A stretch of DNA of 64,000 bases from Frankiales bacterium (GTDB taxonomy: Bacteria > Actinomycetota > Actinomycetes > Mycobacteriales > Jatrophihabitantaceae). Location of the stretch: NCBI GenBank assembly GCA_025966315.1, contig JAOPUZ010000023.1, forward strand, positions 144,260 to 208,259, in the 5' to 3' direction. Positions 54,996 to 64,000 of the stretch are shown here, in pieces (the stretch's first letter is position 1; each line of letters starts with the position of its first letter). Position numbers and translations under genes: made by a program. The notes under the pieces are model-generated. The model was not told where the DNA came from. It made no database searches and worked only from the letters and a program-made list of their open reading frames with translations.

Positions 54996-56072
54996 GTGAC
55001 GCACGCGGACGAGCAGCTCGAATCGGCTGAACGTCGACGGCGGGGCCTCGCCACGTACTCCCCGTTCAGGCTGGGCATCACAGCCGCGTTCGGTTTCGGC
55101 TTGGCGTACCTGCTATTTCGCGCACTCCAGCAGGGACGCGACACGCTCATTCTGATTTCGCTCTCGCTGCTCCTGGCCGCCGGTCTGGATCCGGCCGTCC
55201 GCCGCGTGCAAGCCCTTGGCCTCAAGCGCGGGATGTCCGTGGCCGTCGTCTTCGTTTGCGCACTGCTGCTGCTCACCGGACTCGGCTTCGCGGTCGTGCC
55301 GCCCTTGGTCGGCCAGATCTCGACCTTCGTCCACAAGCTGCCGAGCTACGTGACCCAACTGCAGCAGAACCACCGGATCGCCGACCTGGACCGTCGCTTC
55401 GGCATTCTCGAATCCGTGCAGCGCTACCTCCAGGACTCCCAGCTGGTGAACCAGCTGGCGGGCAACCTGCTCAGCGTCGGTTCCACCGTTGCCGCAACGA
55501 TCTTCTCGGTGTTCTCGCTGTTGGTGATGACGCTGTACTTCCTGGCCTACCTGCGTGACATCACCGGTTTCATCTACCGGCTCTCCCCCGCTTCGCGGCG
55601 GAGCAGGACCACCGAGGTCGGCGACAAGATCGTCGAGCAGATCGGCCGCTACGTGGCCGGCACCGTGGCGTTGGCGTTGATCCGCGGCACAGCGACCTTG
55701 CTGTTCCTATGGCTGACCGGGGTGCCGTATCCGTTCGCGCTCGCCTTCATCGTCGCCGTGCTGGACCTGGCGCCGGTCGTCGGATCGTTGCTCGCGGCCA
55801 TCGTCGTGGTCACCGTGGTGATCCTGGAATCGACGCCGGTCGGCATCGCGCTGATCTGCTTCTTCGTCGCTTACGAGGTTGTTCAGCGGCTCTTTCTCAC
55901 CCCACGGCTGCTCGACCGTTCAGTGCGGATCAGCCCGGCCGCGGCGGTGGTCGGGGCGCTCGCCGGGTACGCCACGCTGGGTGTCGTCGGCTTCCTGATC
56001 TCGATTCCGCTGGTCGCCGTGCTGACTCTGATCCTGCGAGAGATCGTGCTGCCCCGGCAGGCCACCCGGTGA
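54996..56072 (+). CDS. AI-2E family transporter (YdiK/TqsA-like permease)
   Basis: 358 residues, GTG start. About eight TM helices, with the family layout: paired helices (~27-65), helix (~80-100), amphipathic region VPPLVGQISTFVHKLPSYVTQLQ, then VASTVAATIF-type helices and a conserved central block (IGRYVAGTVALALIRGTATLLFLWLTGVPYPFALAFIVAVLDLAPVVG). Some members export AI-2 and others are Na+/H+ antiporters or of unknown substrate. Likely co-transcribed with the DivIVA-like gene. Confidence 0.85.
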   Translation: MTHADEQLESAERRRRGLATYSPFRLGITAAFGFGLAYLLFRALQQGRDTLILISLSLLLAAGLDPAVRRVQALGLKRGMSVAVVFVCALLLLTGLGFAVVPPLVGQISTFVHKLPSYVTQLQQNHRIADLDRRFGILESVQRYLQDSQLVNQLAGNLLSVGSTVAATIFSVFSLLVMTLYFLAYLRDITGFIYRLSPASRRSRTTEVGDKIVEQIGRYVAGTVALALIRGTATLLFLWLTGVPYPFALAFIVAVLDLAPVVGSLLAAIVVVTVVILESTPVGIALICFFVAYEVVQRLFLTPRLLDRSVRISPAAAVVGALAGYATLGVVGFLISIPLVAVLTLILREIVLPRQATR

Positions 56073-56160
56073 ATGGCCGCGACCACCGCAGCGACTCGGC
56101 ACCGGCAAAGACGCGGTGCGAACCTAGCCGGTAGTGGCACGAGGCGAGTCGACGGCGGAC

Positions 56161-56502
56161 TCAAGAGTAGCGAGGAGCGTTTCGGGATCGCTGCACAGTG
56201 GGACCGCGGCGTTCACGGGCCGCCCAACAACTGGTGTGCCAGTGCCTTCGATCGGCGGCATCGACATCATCGGCGGGCCAGGCCACAACGTGCGGCGTCG
56301 CCGGACTCAGCAACTGGTCGCAGCCCGGGCAGCGATATGGTGCGGCGTTCGGAGCACCGCTGACCGCTCGCACCCGAAACGGCTCGTTGCGCCAGGTCTC
56401 TTCGCGTTCACCGAAGGACACCGAACCGGCCCGCGCCGGATCCACCTCGTCCGGCCGGCCACCCCCGACCGAACGTTGCGGCGGTCGGTTTCGGCGAGGC
56501 AT
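56161..56502 (-). CDS. Small conserved zinc-motif protein
   Basis: 113 residues from MPRRNRPPQRSVGGG; a longer frame from 56544 is possible. The N-terminal half is basic and disordered. The C-terminal half has CPGC, then PHVVAWPAD, then HWHTSCW, a Cys2-His-Cys pattern (CxxC...HxxC) expected to bind zinc. Similar short proteins occur widely in actinobacteria without known function, often annotated as ATP/GTP-binding without support. TACCCT lies 7 nt before the ATG. Confidence 0.7.
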   Translation of the reverse strand: MPRRNRPPQRSVGGGRPDEVDPARAGSVSFGEREETWRNEPFRVRAVSGAPNAAPYRCPGCDQLLSPATPHVVAWPADDVDAADRRHWHTSCWAARERRGPTVQRSRNAPRYS

Positions 56503-56509
56503 GGTTACC

Positions 56510-56515
56510 AGGGTA
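56510..56515 (-). promoter_or_regulatory. -10 box of the zinc-motif gene, leaderless type
   Basis: Minus-strand TACCCT ends 7 nt before the ATG at 56502, which supports this start over the longer frame. Confidence 0.45.
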
Positions 56516-56573
56516 GGGCGTCGCGAGTCCGGACACGGCGACATCCGCCCGTCGGCTACCGCGGCAAGTCGCC

Positions 56574-57515
56574 TCAGGACGGTGCGCCCAGCGCGCGCAC
56601 CACCCGGGACGGGCTCGGACGGCCCAGCTGCTCAGCCATCCAGACGCTGGTGGCCACCAACCGGTCGAGATCGACGCCGGTCTCGATGCCGAGGCCGGTC
56701 AACTGCCAGATCAGATCCTCGGTCGCCAGGTTCCCGGTGGCGCTCTCGGCGTACGGGCAACCACCCAGGCCACCGGCCGAAGCGTCGACCACCCGGACTC
56801 CGGCTTGCAGGGCGGCCAGCGTGTTGGACAGCGCCTGGCCGTACGTGTCGTGGAAGTGCACGGCGACGGCGTCGATCGACATGCCCTTGGCCTGCACGGC
56901 CGCGAGTACCGCGAAAACCTGTCCCGGGGTGGCCACGCCGATGGTGTCGCCCAGGCTCAGTTCCGTACAGCCGAGGGCCATCAACGAGGCGGCGACGTCG
57001 GCCACCTGCTGGACCGGGACCGGGCCTTCCCAGGGATCACCGAAACACATCGACAGGTAACCGCGCACGCCCAGACCGGCGGCCCGGGCATCGTGCACCA
57101 CGGGTGCGAACATCTCGAGCGACTGGGCCACCGAGCGGTTCAGGTTGCGCTGCGCGAACGTCTCCGTAGCGCTGGCGAACACGGCGATGTCCTCGACGCC
57201 GGCGTCCAGCGCCCGGGCCAAGCCGCGGGCATTCGGCACCAGGACCGGATAGCGGACGCCTGGACGCCGAGGCAACGACGCCAGCAACTGCTCAGCGTCA
57301 GCCAGCTGCGGGATCCAGGCCGCCGGCACGAAACTCGTGGTCTCGACCCGTCGTAAGCCGGCGTCCACCAGGCGTTCGATGAACTCCCGCTTGACCTCGG
57401 TCGCAACCACGGTCGACTCATTTTGCAGCCCATCGCGTGGCCCGACCTCGCAGATCGTCACCGCGTCCGGCAGCCCGCTGAGTCCGATCACGTCCGGCAG
57501 TCCATCGGCAACCAT
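56574..57515 (-). CDS. mvaB: Hydroxymethylglutaryl-CoA lyase
   Basis: Cleaves HMG-CoA to acetoacetate and acetyl-CoA, the last step of leucine breakdown. 313 residues of the HMGL-like TIM barrel. EVGPRDGLQNE at the N-terminus, metal-binding HFHDTYGQALSN and the catalytic Cys loop GGLGGCPYAESATGN are the family signature. Located 36 bp after the aldehyde dehydrogenase gene on the same strand, so they are probably co-transcribed. Confidence 0.93.
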   Translation of the reverse strand: MVADGLPDVIGLSGLPDAVTICEVGPRDGLQNESTVVATEVKREFIERLVDAGLRRVETTSFVPAAWIPQLADAEQLLASLPRRPGVRYPVLVPNARGLARALDAGVEDIAVFASATETFAQRNLNRSVAQSLEMFAPVVHDARAAGLGVRGYLSMCFGDPWEGPVPVQQVADVAASLMALGCTELSLGDTIGVATPGQVFAVLAAVQAKGMSIDAVAVHFHDTYGQALSNTLAALQAGVRVVDASAGGLGGCPYAESATGNLATEDLIWQLTGLGIETGVDLDRLVATSVWMAEQLGRPSPSRVVRALGAPS

Positions 57516-57551
57516 CCACCGACTGTAGGCCGAACCGGGTTCGGCGCCTCG

Positions 57552-59051
57552 TCAGCGCGCGCGACCCCACCGAAGTCGGGTCAGCACCGAAAGTCTCCGG
57601 ATGGCGCCGTCGACACTTGCGTCGACCGAACGGCTCGCCCGCCCGGCCGGCGTACGGGCAAAACGCGTCACGTCGATGGGTGGCCGGAACCATTGCCTGG
57701 TCACCGCTCGGGGACGGGCGAACTCACGCAGCCCTTCCCGTCCGTGGACGCGCCCGAATCCTGATTCCCGGCTGCCGCCCCACGGCAGCGCCGGCATCGA
57801 GGCGTAGCTAAGCACGGAATTGATACTGACCATGCCCGTTCCCAGCTGGCGCGCCACCTCGTCGCCGTGCCGCCGGCTGAACACGGATGCTCCGAGCGCA
57901 TAAGGGCTTTCGTTCGTCCGGCGGACGGCCTCAACCAAGTCGGCCACCCGCTGCACGACGATCACCGGGCCGAAGGTCTCTTGGGTGAGCACCGGCGCGT
58001 CGGCGTCCACGTCGGCCAACACGATCGGCGATATCCACGGCGCGCGGATCGATGCCACGCCGCCTACCACGGCAGTGGCCCCACGCCGGATCGCGTCGCT
58101 CACTTGACCGGCCACGGTGGCCACCTGCGCCGGCATCGTCATCGGCCCGTAGTCGGCCACCGCGCCGGGACCGGTTCGAGCTCGCGTGGCCGCCTCGGTC
58201 AACCGGGTCAGGAATTGCTCGTAGATCGCCGCCTCGGCATAGACCACTTCGACCCCGGCGCAGGTCTGCCCGGCGTTGAACATCGCGCCCCACACCGCCT
58301 GTTCGGCCGCGCGGGCAAGATCGGCGTCGGCGGCCACGATGAAGCTGTCCTTACCGCCGCCCTCGATGACGCACGGCGTCAACGACTGCGTGCAGCCGGC
58401 CATCACCAGCCGAGCCGTCCGGGCCGATCCGGTGAAGGCGAGCTTGTCGACCCCGGACGCACATAACGCCGCGCCGGTCTCGCCGAAGCCGGTGACCAGC
58501 TGCAGGACCGGCTCGGCACAGATCGAGGCGAACGACTCGACCAGCCAGGACCCGACGGCCGGCGCGTACTCGCTCGGTTTGAGGACCACCGCGTTGCCGG
58601 CTGCGAGCGCGTAAGAAATCGATCCCATCGGGGTGTGCACCGGATAGTTCCACGGTCCGATCACCCCCACGACGCCGAACGGCAGGTAGTCCACCCGCGC
58701 GGTGTGGTTCATGGCGAGCATCCCCGGCAGCACGCGACGTGAGCGAAGCACCCGCGACGCGTGGCTGGTGGCCCACGAAAGGTGCGCTACCGCAAGGGTG
58801 ATCTCAACCGTCGCCTCGGCGATCGGTTTGCCGTTCTCGCGATGGATGAGGGCCGCGAGTTCAGGTGCGCGGCCGACCAGCTCCGCTCGCCAGCGACGCA
58901 GGATCCGGCTGCGGGCGACCGGTCCCAGCCGCCACCACCAGTCCCCGGCGCTGCGCGCCCGATCGACGGTGGCAGCCACCTCGTCCGGGCCGTGCACCGC
59001 GAAGGTAGCGACGCGCTCGCCGCTGGCCGGGTCGAGGGAGTCGAACGTCAT
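57552..59051 (-). CDS. Aldehyde dehydrogenase (succinic semialdehyde dehydrogenase-like)
   Basis: 499 residues from MTFDSLDPASGER. NAD(P)+-dependent ALDH fold: GVVGVIGPWNYPVHTP, cofactor Lys in VVLKPSEYAP, KLAFTGSART, catalytic Glu in CVIEGGGKDSFIV and nucleophile Cys in NAGQTCAGVE. The FGVVGVIGPWNYP form and the long C-terminus resemble GabD2-type enzymes of actinobacteria, but substrate is inferred. It follows nucS by 10 bp. Confidence 0.88.
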   Translation of the reverse strand: MTFDSLDPASGERVATFAVHGPDEVAATVDRARSAGDWWWRLGPVARSRILRRWRAELVGRAPELAALIHRENGKPIAEATVEITLAVAHLSWATSHASRVLRSRRVLPGMLAMNHTARVDYLPFGVVGVIGPWNYPVHTPMGSISYALAAGNAVVLKPSEYAPAVGSWLVESFASICAEPVLQLVTGFGETGAALCASGVDKLAFTGSARTARLVMAGCTQSLTPCVIEGGGKDSFIVAADADLARAAEQAVWGAMFNAGQTCAGVEVVYAEAAIYEQFLTRLTEAATRARTGPGAVADYGPMTMPAQVATVAGQVSDAIRRGATAVVGGVASIRAPWISPIVLADVDADAPVLTQETFGPVIVVQRVADLVEAVRRTNESPYALGASVFSRRHGDEVARQLGTGMVSINSVLSYASMPALPWGGSRESGFGRVHGREGLREFARPRAVTRQWFRPPIDVTRFARTPAGRASRSVDASVDGAIRRLSVLTRLRWGRAR

Positions 59052-59061
59052 CGGCACCGGG

Positions 59062-59721
59062 TTAGAACAGCCGCTGCGAGGGATCGTCCTTGCCGCGCAG
59101 CAGATCGTAGTCCAGCACGAGGCAGTCGATGCCTCGATCGGTTGCCAGCGTGCGCGCCTGCGGTTTGATTTCTTGCGCCGCGAAGACGCCACGGACCGGG
59201 GAGAGCAATGGATCCCGGTTCAGCAACTGCAGATAGCGGGTCAGCTGTTCGACGCCGTCGATCTCTCCGCGCCGCTTGATCTCGATCGCCACGGTGGCGC
59301 CCGATGCATCGCGGGCCAGGATGTCGACCGGTCCGATCGCCGTCGGATACTCGCGCCGCACCAGGCGGAAGCCCTCGCCGAGGGTCTGGATGTGGGCCGC
59401 CAGCAGGACCTGCAGGTGCGCTTCGACGCCATCCTTGACCAGGCCCGGGTCGACGCCGAGCTCGTGCCGGGAATCGTGCAGGATTTCTTCGATGGTGATG
59501 AGCAGTTGCTCACCAGCCTTGTTGGTGACGGTCCACAGGCCGGCTGCTTCCTCCAGCCGGCAGGGCGGCGACATCCAGTTCAGCGGCTTGTACGACCCGC
59601 CGTCGGAGTGCACCAGTACCGAGCCGTCGTTCTTCACCATCAGCAACCGGGGAGCCATCGGCAGGTGCGCCGTCAAACGACCCACGTAGTCCACCGAGCA
59701 CCGAGCAATGACCAGACGCAC
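59062..59721 (-). CDS. nucS: Endonuclease NucS (non-canonical mismatch repair)
   Basis: Cuts mismatched DNA in actinobacteria that lack MutS/MutL. 219 residues. The N-terminal DNA-binding half precedes a RecB-like nuclease core, with catalytic residues in [23 protein letters not shown] (D...ExK) and [14 protein letters not shown]. The C-terminus DDPSQRLF carries a QxxLF-like clamp-binding motif, needed for interaction with the beta clamp in characterised homologues. Divergent from a small membrane-protein gene with 40 bp between starts. Confidence 0.95.
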   Translation of the reverse strand: MRLVIARCSVDYVGRLTAHLPMAPRLLMVKNDGSVLVHSDGGSYKPLNWMSPPCRLEEAAGLWTVTNKAGEQLLITIEEILHDSRHELGVDPGLVKDGVEAHLQVLLAAHIQTLGEGFRLVRREYPTAIGPVDILARDASGATVAIEIKRRGEIDGVEQLTRYLQLLNRDPLLSPVRGVFAAQEIKPQARTLATDRGIDCLVLDYDLLRGKDDPSQRLF

Positions 59722-59761
59722 GCCGGTAGCCTAGCGGGGCGAGCAGTGGGTGAGGAGCGGC

Positions 59762-60067
59762 ATGGGATTCGATCTGGGTCTGATGGGCTTTGTGCTGATC
59801 ATTGCTGCCCTGATGATGCTGCTCATGCGGTGGGTGTTCAAGCCGTCCCGGCCCCGGACCGGACGGCCCGATCACGGTCCGGACGCCGACCTCGGCCTGC
59901 TGACGCCGATCCGGGCCGGGGTCTCCCGATCGCAGGCCATCTCGATCAAGAATCAGCTGTCCGAGAACGGCGTTCGCTGCTCGCTGTCGCGCCTCGAACT
60001 CGACCGTTACGACGTGCTGGTCTTCCGGCCCGACCTGGACAAGGCCGGCGAGGTACTGGGCGGCTAG
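59762..60067 (+). CDS. Small membrane protein, unknown function
   Basis: 101 residues from MGFDLGLMGFVLIIAALMMLL, with GAGGAG close upstream; an in-frame start 12 nt earlier is also possible. One TM helix (~6-25), a short basic linker, then a ~60-residue cytoplasmic domain (LLTPIRAGVSRSQAISIKNQLSENGVRCSLSRLELDRYDVLVFRPD). The domain could be a betaalphabeta SPOR/DUF2007-like unit. Not recognised with confidence. Confidence 0.65.
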   Translation: MGFDLGLMGFVLIIAALMMLLMRWVFKPSRPRTGRPDHGPDADLGLLTPIRAGVSRSQAISIKNQLSENGVRCSLSRLELDRYDVLVFRPDLDKAGEVLGG

Positions 60068-60110
60068 CGGCCGGCACGCCGGTGGCCGGTGGCACGATGA
60101 CCGGCGGCAG

Positions 60111-61394
60111 TCACGCCCCGAAGGTGGCCGACTCGACGCGGGTCACATCAGCGCCCAATGCCTGCAGCTGCTCGTCCAAGCGGACGTAGCCCCGGTCGAT
60201 GTGGTGAATCTCCGACACTTCGGTCACGCCGTCCGCGACGAGCCCGGCCAGCACCAGCCCTACACCGGCGCGGATATCGGTGGCCCGAACGGGCGCCCCG
60301 GACAGTTCGGGCTTCCCGCGTACCACCGCGTGATGGCCGTCGGTCCGCACATTGGCACCCATCCGGGCGATCTCGTCGCAGAACATGAATCGCGCTTCGA
60401 ACAGGTTCTCGGTGATCATTGCGGTCCCTTCGGCCACCGAGAGCAGCGCGATCGCCTGGGGTTGCAGGTCGGTGGCGAGTCCCGGGTACGGCAGCGTCAC
60501 CACGTCGAAACTGCGCAACCGATCCTGGGCCGACACCCGGAAACCACCGTCAACGATGTCGACGCTGGCGCCGGCATGCACGAGCTTGTCCAGCGCGATC
60601 TCCAGGTGCGCGGCGTTGCCGCCCTGCACGGTCACGTCGCCGCGCGTCATAGCGGCCGCGATGGCCCAGGTGCCGGCAACGATCCGGTCGGCGACCGCGG
60701 AATGGTCCGCCGGCCGCAGCGCGTCGACTCCGTTGATCTCCAGCGTGGACGAGCCGATGCCACCGATCTCGGCGCCCATCGCGACCAGCATCGTGCAGAG
60801 ATCGACGATCTCCGGTTCGCGGGCGGCGTTGTCGATCACGGTGGTGCCCTTGGCCAGCGTCGCGGTCGTCAGGATGTTCTCGGTGGCCCCGACGCTGGGG
60901 AAATCGAGCCAGATCGTGTTGCCGCGCAGTTCGGCCGCCTCGGCCACCACGTAGCCGTGCTCGACCCGGACGGTGGCACCCATCTTTTCCAGGCCCATGA
61001 AGTGCATGTCCAGGGGCCTGGAGCCGATGGCATCGCCGCCCGGTAGCGCCACCCGCGCCTTACCGCAGCGGGCGAGCAGCGGCCCGAGCACGCAGATCGA
61101 GCCGCGGATCTGGCGGACCAGTTCGTAGGGTGCCTCGAGCTCGAGTTGCTCGGGAACATCGATCGACACGACGTCGGTGCCGGCCGCATCCCGATGTTCG
61201 GTCACCGCGCAACCGAGACGTTCCAGGAGCCGGTTCATCACGGTCACGTCAAAGATGGCGGGCAGGTTCGACACGGTCGACCGGCCCGGCGCCAGCAGGG
61301 CTGCCGCCATCAATTTCAACACGCTGTTCTTGGCCCCGACGACGGGCACTTGACCAGACAGCCGGGCTCCGCCGACGACTCTGAATACCTGCAC
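60111..61394 (-). CDS. murA: UDP-N-acetylglucosamine 1-carboxyvinyltransferase, Asp-type
   Basis: First committed step of peptidoglycan synthesis. 427 residues from GTG 61394 ([24 protein letters not shown]). The active-site loop reads [15 protein letters not shown], so residue 121 is Asp (codon 61034-61032) where E. coli has Cys115. This exchange is known from mycobacteria and gives intrinsic fosfomycin resistance. [19 protein letters not shown] and [18 protein letters not shown] complete the EPSP synthase fold. TACTCT lies 6 nt before the GTG. Confidence 0.95.
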   Translation of the reverse strand: MQVFRVVGGARLSGQVPVVGAKNSVLKLMAAALLAPGRSTVSNLPAIFDVTVMNRLLERLGCAVTEHRDAAGTDVVSIDVPEQLELEAPYELVRQIRGSICVLGPLLARCGKARVALPGGDAIGSRPLDMHFMGLEKMGATVRVEHGYVVAEAAELRGNTIWLDFPSVGATENILTTATLAKGTTVIDNAAREPEIVDLCTMLVAMGAEIGGIGSSTLEINGVDALRPADHSAVADRIVAGTWAIAAAMTRGDVTVQGGNAAHLEIALDKLVHAGASVDIVDGGFRVSAQDRLRSFDVVTLPYPGLATDLQPQAIALLSVAEGTAMITENLFEARFMFCDEIARMGANVRTDGHHAVVRGKPELSGAPVRATDIRAGVGLVLAGLVADGVTEVSEIHHIDRGYVRLDEQLQALGADVTRVESATFGA

Positions 61395-61400
61395 CGGCCC

Positions 61401-61406
61401 AGAGTA
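61401..61406 (-). promoter_or_regulatory. -10 box of murA, leaderless type
   Basis: TACTCT on the minus strand ends 6 nt before the murA GTG. It is 8 bp from the oppositely oriented -10 box of the adenosyltransferase gene. Confidence 0.5.
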
Positions 61407-61414
61407 GACGCCGC

Positions 61415-61420
61415 TAGATT
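61415..61420 (+). promoter_or_regulatory. -10 box of the adenosyltransferase gene, leaderless type
   Basis: TAGATT ends 6 nt before ATG 61427. GAGGG lies between and could act as a ribosome site, but spacing to the ATG is very short. The RNA polymerase footprint would overlap that for murA. Confidence 0.5.
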
Positions 61421-61426
61421 GAGGGC

Positions 61427-61993
61427 ATGGCCGTCCACCTGACTCGCATCTACACCCGGACCGGCGACGCCGGTACAACTTCGCTAGGCGACATGAGCCG
61501 CGTCGCGAAGACCGACGCGCGCGTGGTTGCCTACGCCGATACGGACGAAACGAACGCAGTGTTGGGGGTGGCCGTCGCGCTGGGCGGGCTGGGTGACGAG
61601 CTGGCCGGCCTGCTGGCGCGGCTTCAGAACGATCTGTTCGACGTCGGCGCCGATCTGTGCAACCCGATCGTGGCTGAGCCGAAATACCCGCCGCTGCGCG
61701 TGACGCAGGCCTACGTGGACCGGCTCGAGGCCTGGTGCGATGAGTACAACGCCCGACTGGGCAAGTTGGACAGCTTCATCCTGCCGGGCGGCACGGCGGG
61801 GGCGGCGTTGCTGCATCAAGGGCGAACGGTGGCCCGCCGGGCCGAGCGCAGCTGCTGGGCGCTCATCGCCCAGGACCCGGACCGGACCAATCCGCTCGCC
61901 GCCACCTACCTGAATAGGCTCTCGGACCTGCTGTTCATCCTCGCGCGGGCGGCCAACGCCGGCGCCGATGTGCTGTGGAAGCCGGGCGGCTGA
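61427..61993 (+). CDS. Cob(I)alamin adenosyltransferase (PduO type)
   Basis: Makes adenosylcobalamin, the cofactor of methylmalonyl-CoA mutase. 188 residues. ATP site at the N-terminus [19 protein letters not shown], and the signature [39 protein letters not shown] and [14 protein letters not shown] are the PduO helices with the conserved Arg/Asp. Its use fits methylmalonyl-CoA epimerase at 53.4 kb. Sometimes annotated cobO, which strictly names a different family. Confidence 0.92.
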   Translation: MAVHLTRIYTRTGDAGTTSLGDMSRVAKTDARVVAYADTDETNAVLGVAVALGGLGDELAGLLARLQNDLFDVGADLCNPIVAEPKYPPLRVTQAYVDRLEAWCDEYNARLGKLDSFILPGGTAGAALLHQGRTVARRAERSCWALIAQDPDRTNPLAATYLNRLSDLLFILARAANAGADVLWKPGG

Positions 61994-61998
61994 GCGCG

Positions 61999-62418
61999 TC
62001 AGAAACGCGGTGCTGAAGCCTCCAGCCAGGACAGGAAGCCCGTCACACCGCTGTCCGGGAATCCCAGGCTGATCCGTTCGCCGCGAAAACGGCACTCGAC
62101 GATGGACAGGTTCGGTCGCAGCGCCATGTCCCGGCTAGGGTCCCAGGCGCGACTCGACTCGACGGACAACTCCGTCCGAGTGAGCCGCATGGCCGCCACC
62201 GGCGACAGGGACAGCGTGCGGTACCAGACCAGCTCGTCGCCGGCATAACGCCCGACCCCGTTGGCCCAACGGCCGTCGCCACGTTTCAACGCCACCGGCA
62301 AGCTCCCGACCGAGGCGACCATCCGGCGTTGATGGACGACGACCAGCAGCCAGGCCGACACGCCGATGACGAGCACCAGAAATACCGCGACAAGGCCGAG
62401 TATCTCGACCGTAGTCAC
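61999..62418 (-). CDS. DUF2550 membrane protein
   Basis: 139 residues, GTG start. A single N-terminal TM helix (~5-28, ILGLVAVFLVLVIGVSAWLLVVV) and a cytoplasmic PH-like beta domain (SLPVALKRGDGRWANGVGRYAGDELVWYRTLSLSP). DUF2550 proteins sit just after atpC in many actinobacteria; function unknown. It follows atpC by 59 bp on the same strand, consistent with the ATP synthase operon. Confidence 0.82.
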   Translation of the reverse strand: MTTVEILGLVAVFLVLVIGVSAWLLVVVHQRRMVASVGSLPVALKRGDGRWANGVGRYAGDELVWYRTLSLSPVAAMRLTRTELSVESSRAWDPSRDMALRPNLSIVECRFRGERISLGFPDSGVTGFLSWLEASAPRF

Positions 62419-62477
62419 CGGGTGCCTCCGTGCGGGCCGGGCGATCCGACGCGCTTACGCGGACCGCGGGAGCTGCG

Positions 62478-62861
62478 TCAGACTTGTTCGCCCGCGGCGC
62501 GCAGCCGGGCCAGAGCCCGATCACGCGCGGCGATCGTTTCTTCATCCGTTCCATTGCCAGCTGCTTCAAGGGCTTGCCGTGCTCGCGCCACATCGATCTC
62601 GTCGGCCGATTCAGCCATCTCGGCCAGCACCGAAACGCCGTCGGGACGCACGGACAGGAATCCACCGTGCACCGCGATGCGCTGCTCGACGCCGTCGGAC
62701 TGCTGAATGCGAACCGTCCAGCCCGGAGTCAACGCACCCAGCAGCGGAGAATGCCCGGGCAGGATCCCGATCTCACCCTCGCTGGTCCGCGCGTAGACGG
62801 CGTTGGCCTCGCCCGACCAGATCGGCCGCTCGACCGACACCAGTTCGACTTGCATCGGCAT
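62478..62861 (-). CDS. atpC: ATP synthase F1 subunit epsilon
   Basis: 127 residues. N-terminal beta-sandwich ([59 protein letters not shown]) and C-terminal helical hairpin (~90-127, [12 protein letters not shown]...[12 protein letters not shown]). It couples rotation of F1 to the c-ring and can inhibit ATP hydrolysis. 65 bp after atpD. Confidence 0.95.
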   Translation of the reverse strand: MPMQVELVSVERPIWSGEANAVYARTSEGEIGILPGHSPLLGALTPGWTVRIQQSDGVEQRIAVHGGFLSVRPDGVSVLAEMAESADEIDVARARQALEAAGNGTDEETIAARDRALARLRAAGEQV

Positions 62862-62926
62862 CGAGTCACTCCCCCCGTCGGCGCAGCGCGCTCGGTGACG
62901 TCAGCATCGCCAGCATCGCCGTCAGA

Positions 62927-64000
<1,074 letters not shown>

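Overview
This is a GC-rich chromosomal window from an actinobacterium (class Actinomycetia). The evidence is the gene content: the GlgE maltosyltransferase pathway, the NucS mismatch endonuclease in place of MutS/MutL, an aspartate-type MurA, GTG starts, many 4-nt ATGA/GTGA overlaps and several leaderless -10 boxes directly before start codons. From memory, gene order in the two halves resembles M. tuberculosis: roughly the Rv2995c-Rv3041c neighbourhood (leuB, ilvBNC, gatCAB, ligA, mnmA, iscS, echA, ABC ATPase) on the left and Rv1304-Rv1328 (atp, murA, nucS, mce, fadA, thioredoxin, glgB/E/P) on the right. Genus cannot be set from the sequence alone. No rRNA, tRNA, prophage, insertion sequence or CRISPR array was seen.

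Layout. 1-6.4 kb: branched-chain amino acid operon on the minus strand (ilvB-ilvN-ilvC-leuB-cimA). It is preceded by an attenuator with an 11-residue Leu/Val/Ile-rich leader peptide. 6.4-9.7 kb: a 1066-residue secreted protein with five 90-residue Ig-like repeats. 10-11.7 kb: ilvD interrupted by one in-frame TAG. 11.8-17 kb: a PH-domain protein, an LppZ-like lipoprotein and gatCAB. 17-21.3 kb: a compact island with a membrane diguanylate cyclase, two TasA/camelysin-like secreted proteins and a SipW-type signal peptidase. 21.4-33.1 kb: ACT protein, ligA, MetE-like protein, mnmA, iscS, MFS exporter, Cds1-like PLP enzyme, HAD phosphatase, enoyl-CoA hydratase and an ABC ATPase. 33.2-48 kb: alpha-glucan metabolism (glgX, glgP, glgE, treS, mak, glgB), interrupted by VOC, NfeD and SPFH genes. 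48-64 kb: pirin, thioredoxin-TPR co-chaperone, MarR/acyl-CoA dehydrogenase, thiolase, methylmalonyl-CoA epimerase, DivIVA-domain protein, AI-2E-type permease, a zinc-motif protein, HMG-CoA lyase, aldehyde dehydrogenase, nucS, murA, cobalamin adenosyltransferase, DUF2550, atpC and atpD (cut by the window end).

How genes work together. CimA and LeuB with IlvBNCD give threonine-independent isoleucine plus valine and the leucine precursor. TreS, Mak, GlgE and GlgB convert trehalose to branched alpha-glucan, and GlgX and GlgP break it down. IscS supplies sulfur to MnmA for tRNA 2-thiouridine. The TasA-like/SipW/GGDEF island looks like a matrix-fibre or surface-protein export module tied to c-di-GMP signalling. 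The most notable observations are that island, the ilvB attenuator, the ilvD nonsense codon, a 48-bp palindrome present twice at gene ends, and in-frame tandem repeats at the ends of ligA, the DivIVA gene and the ABC ATPase gene.
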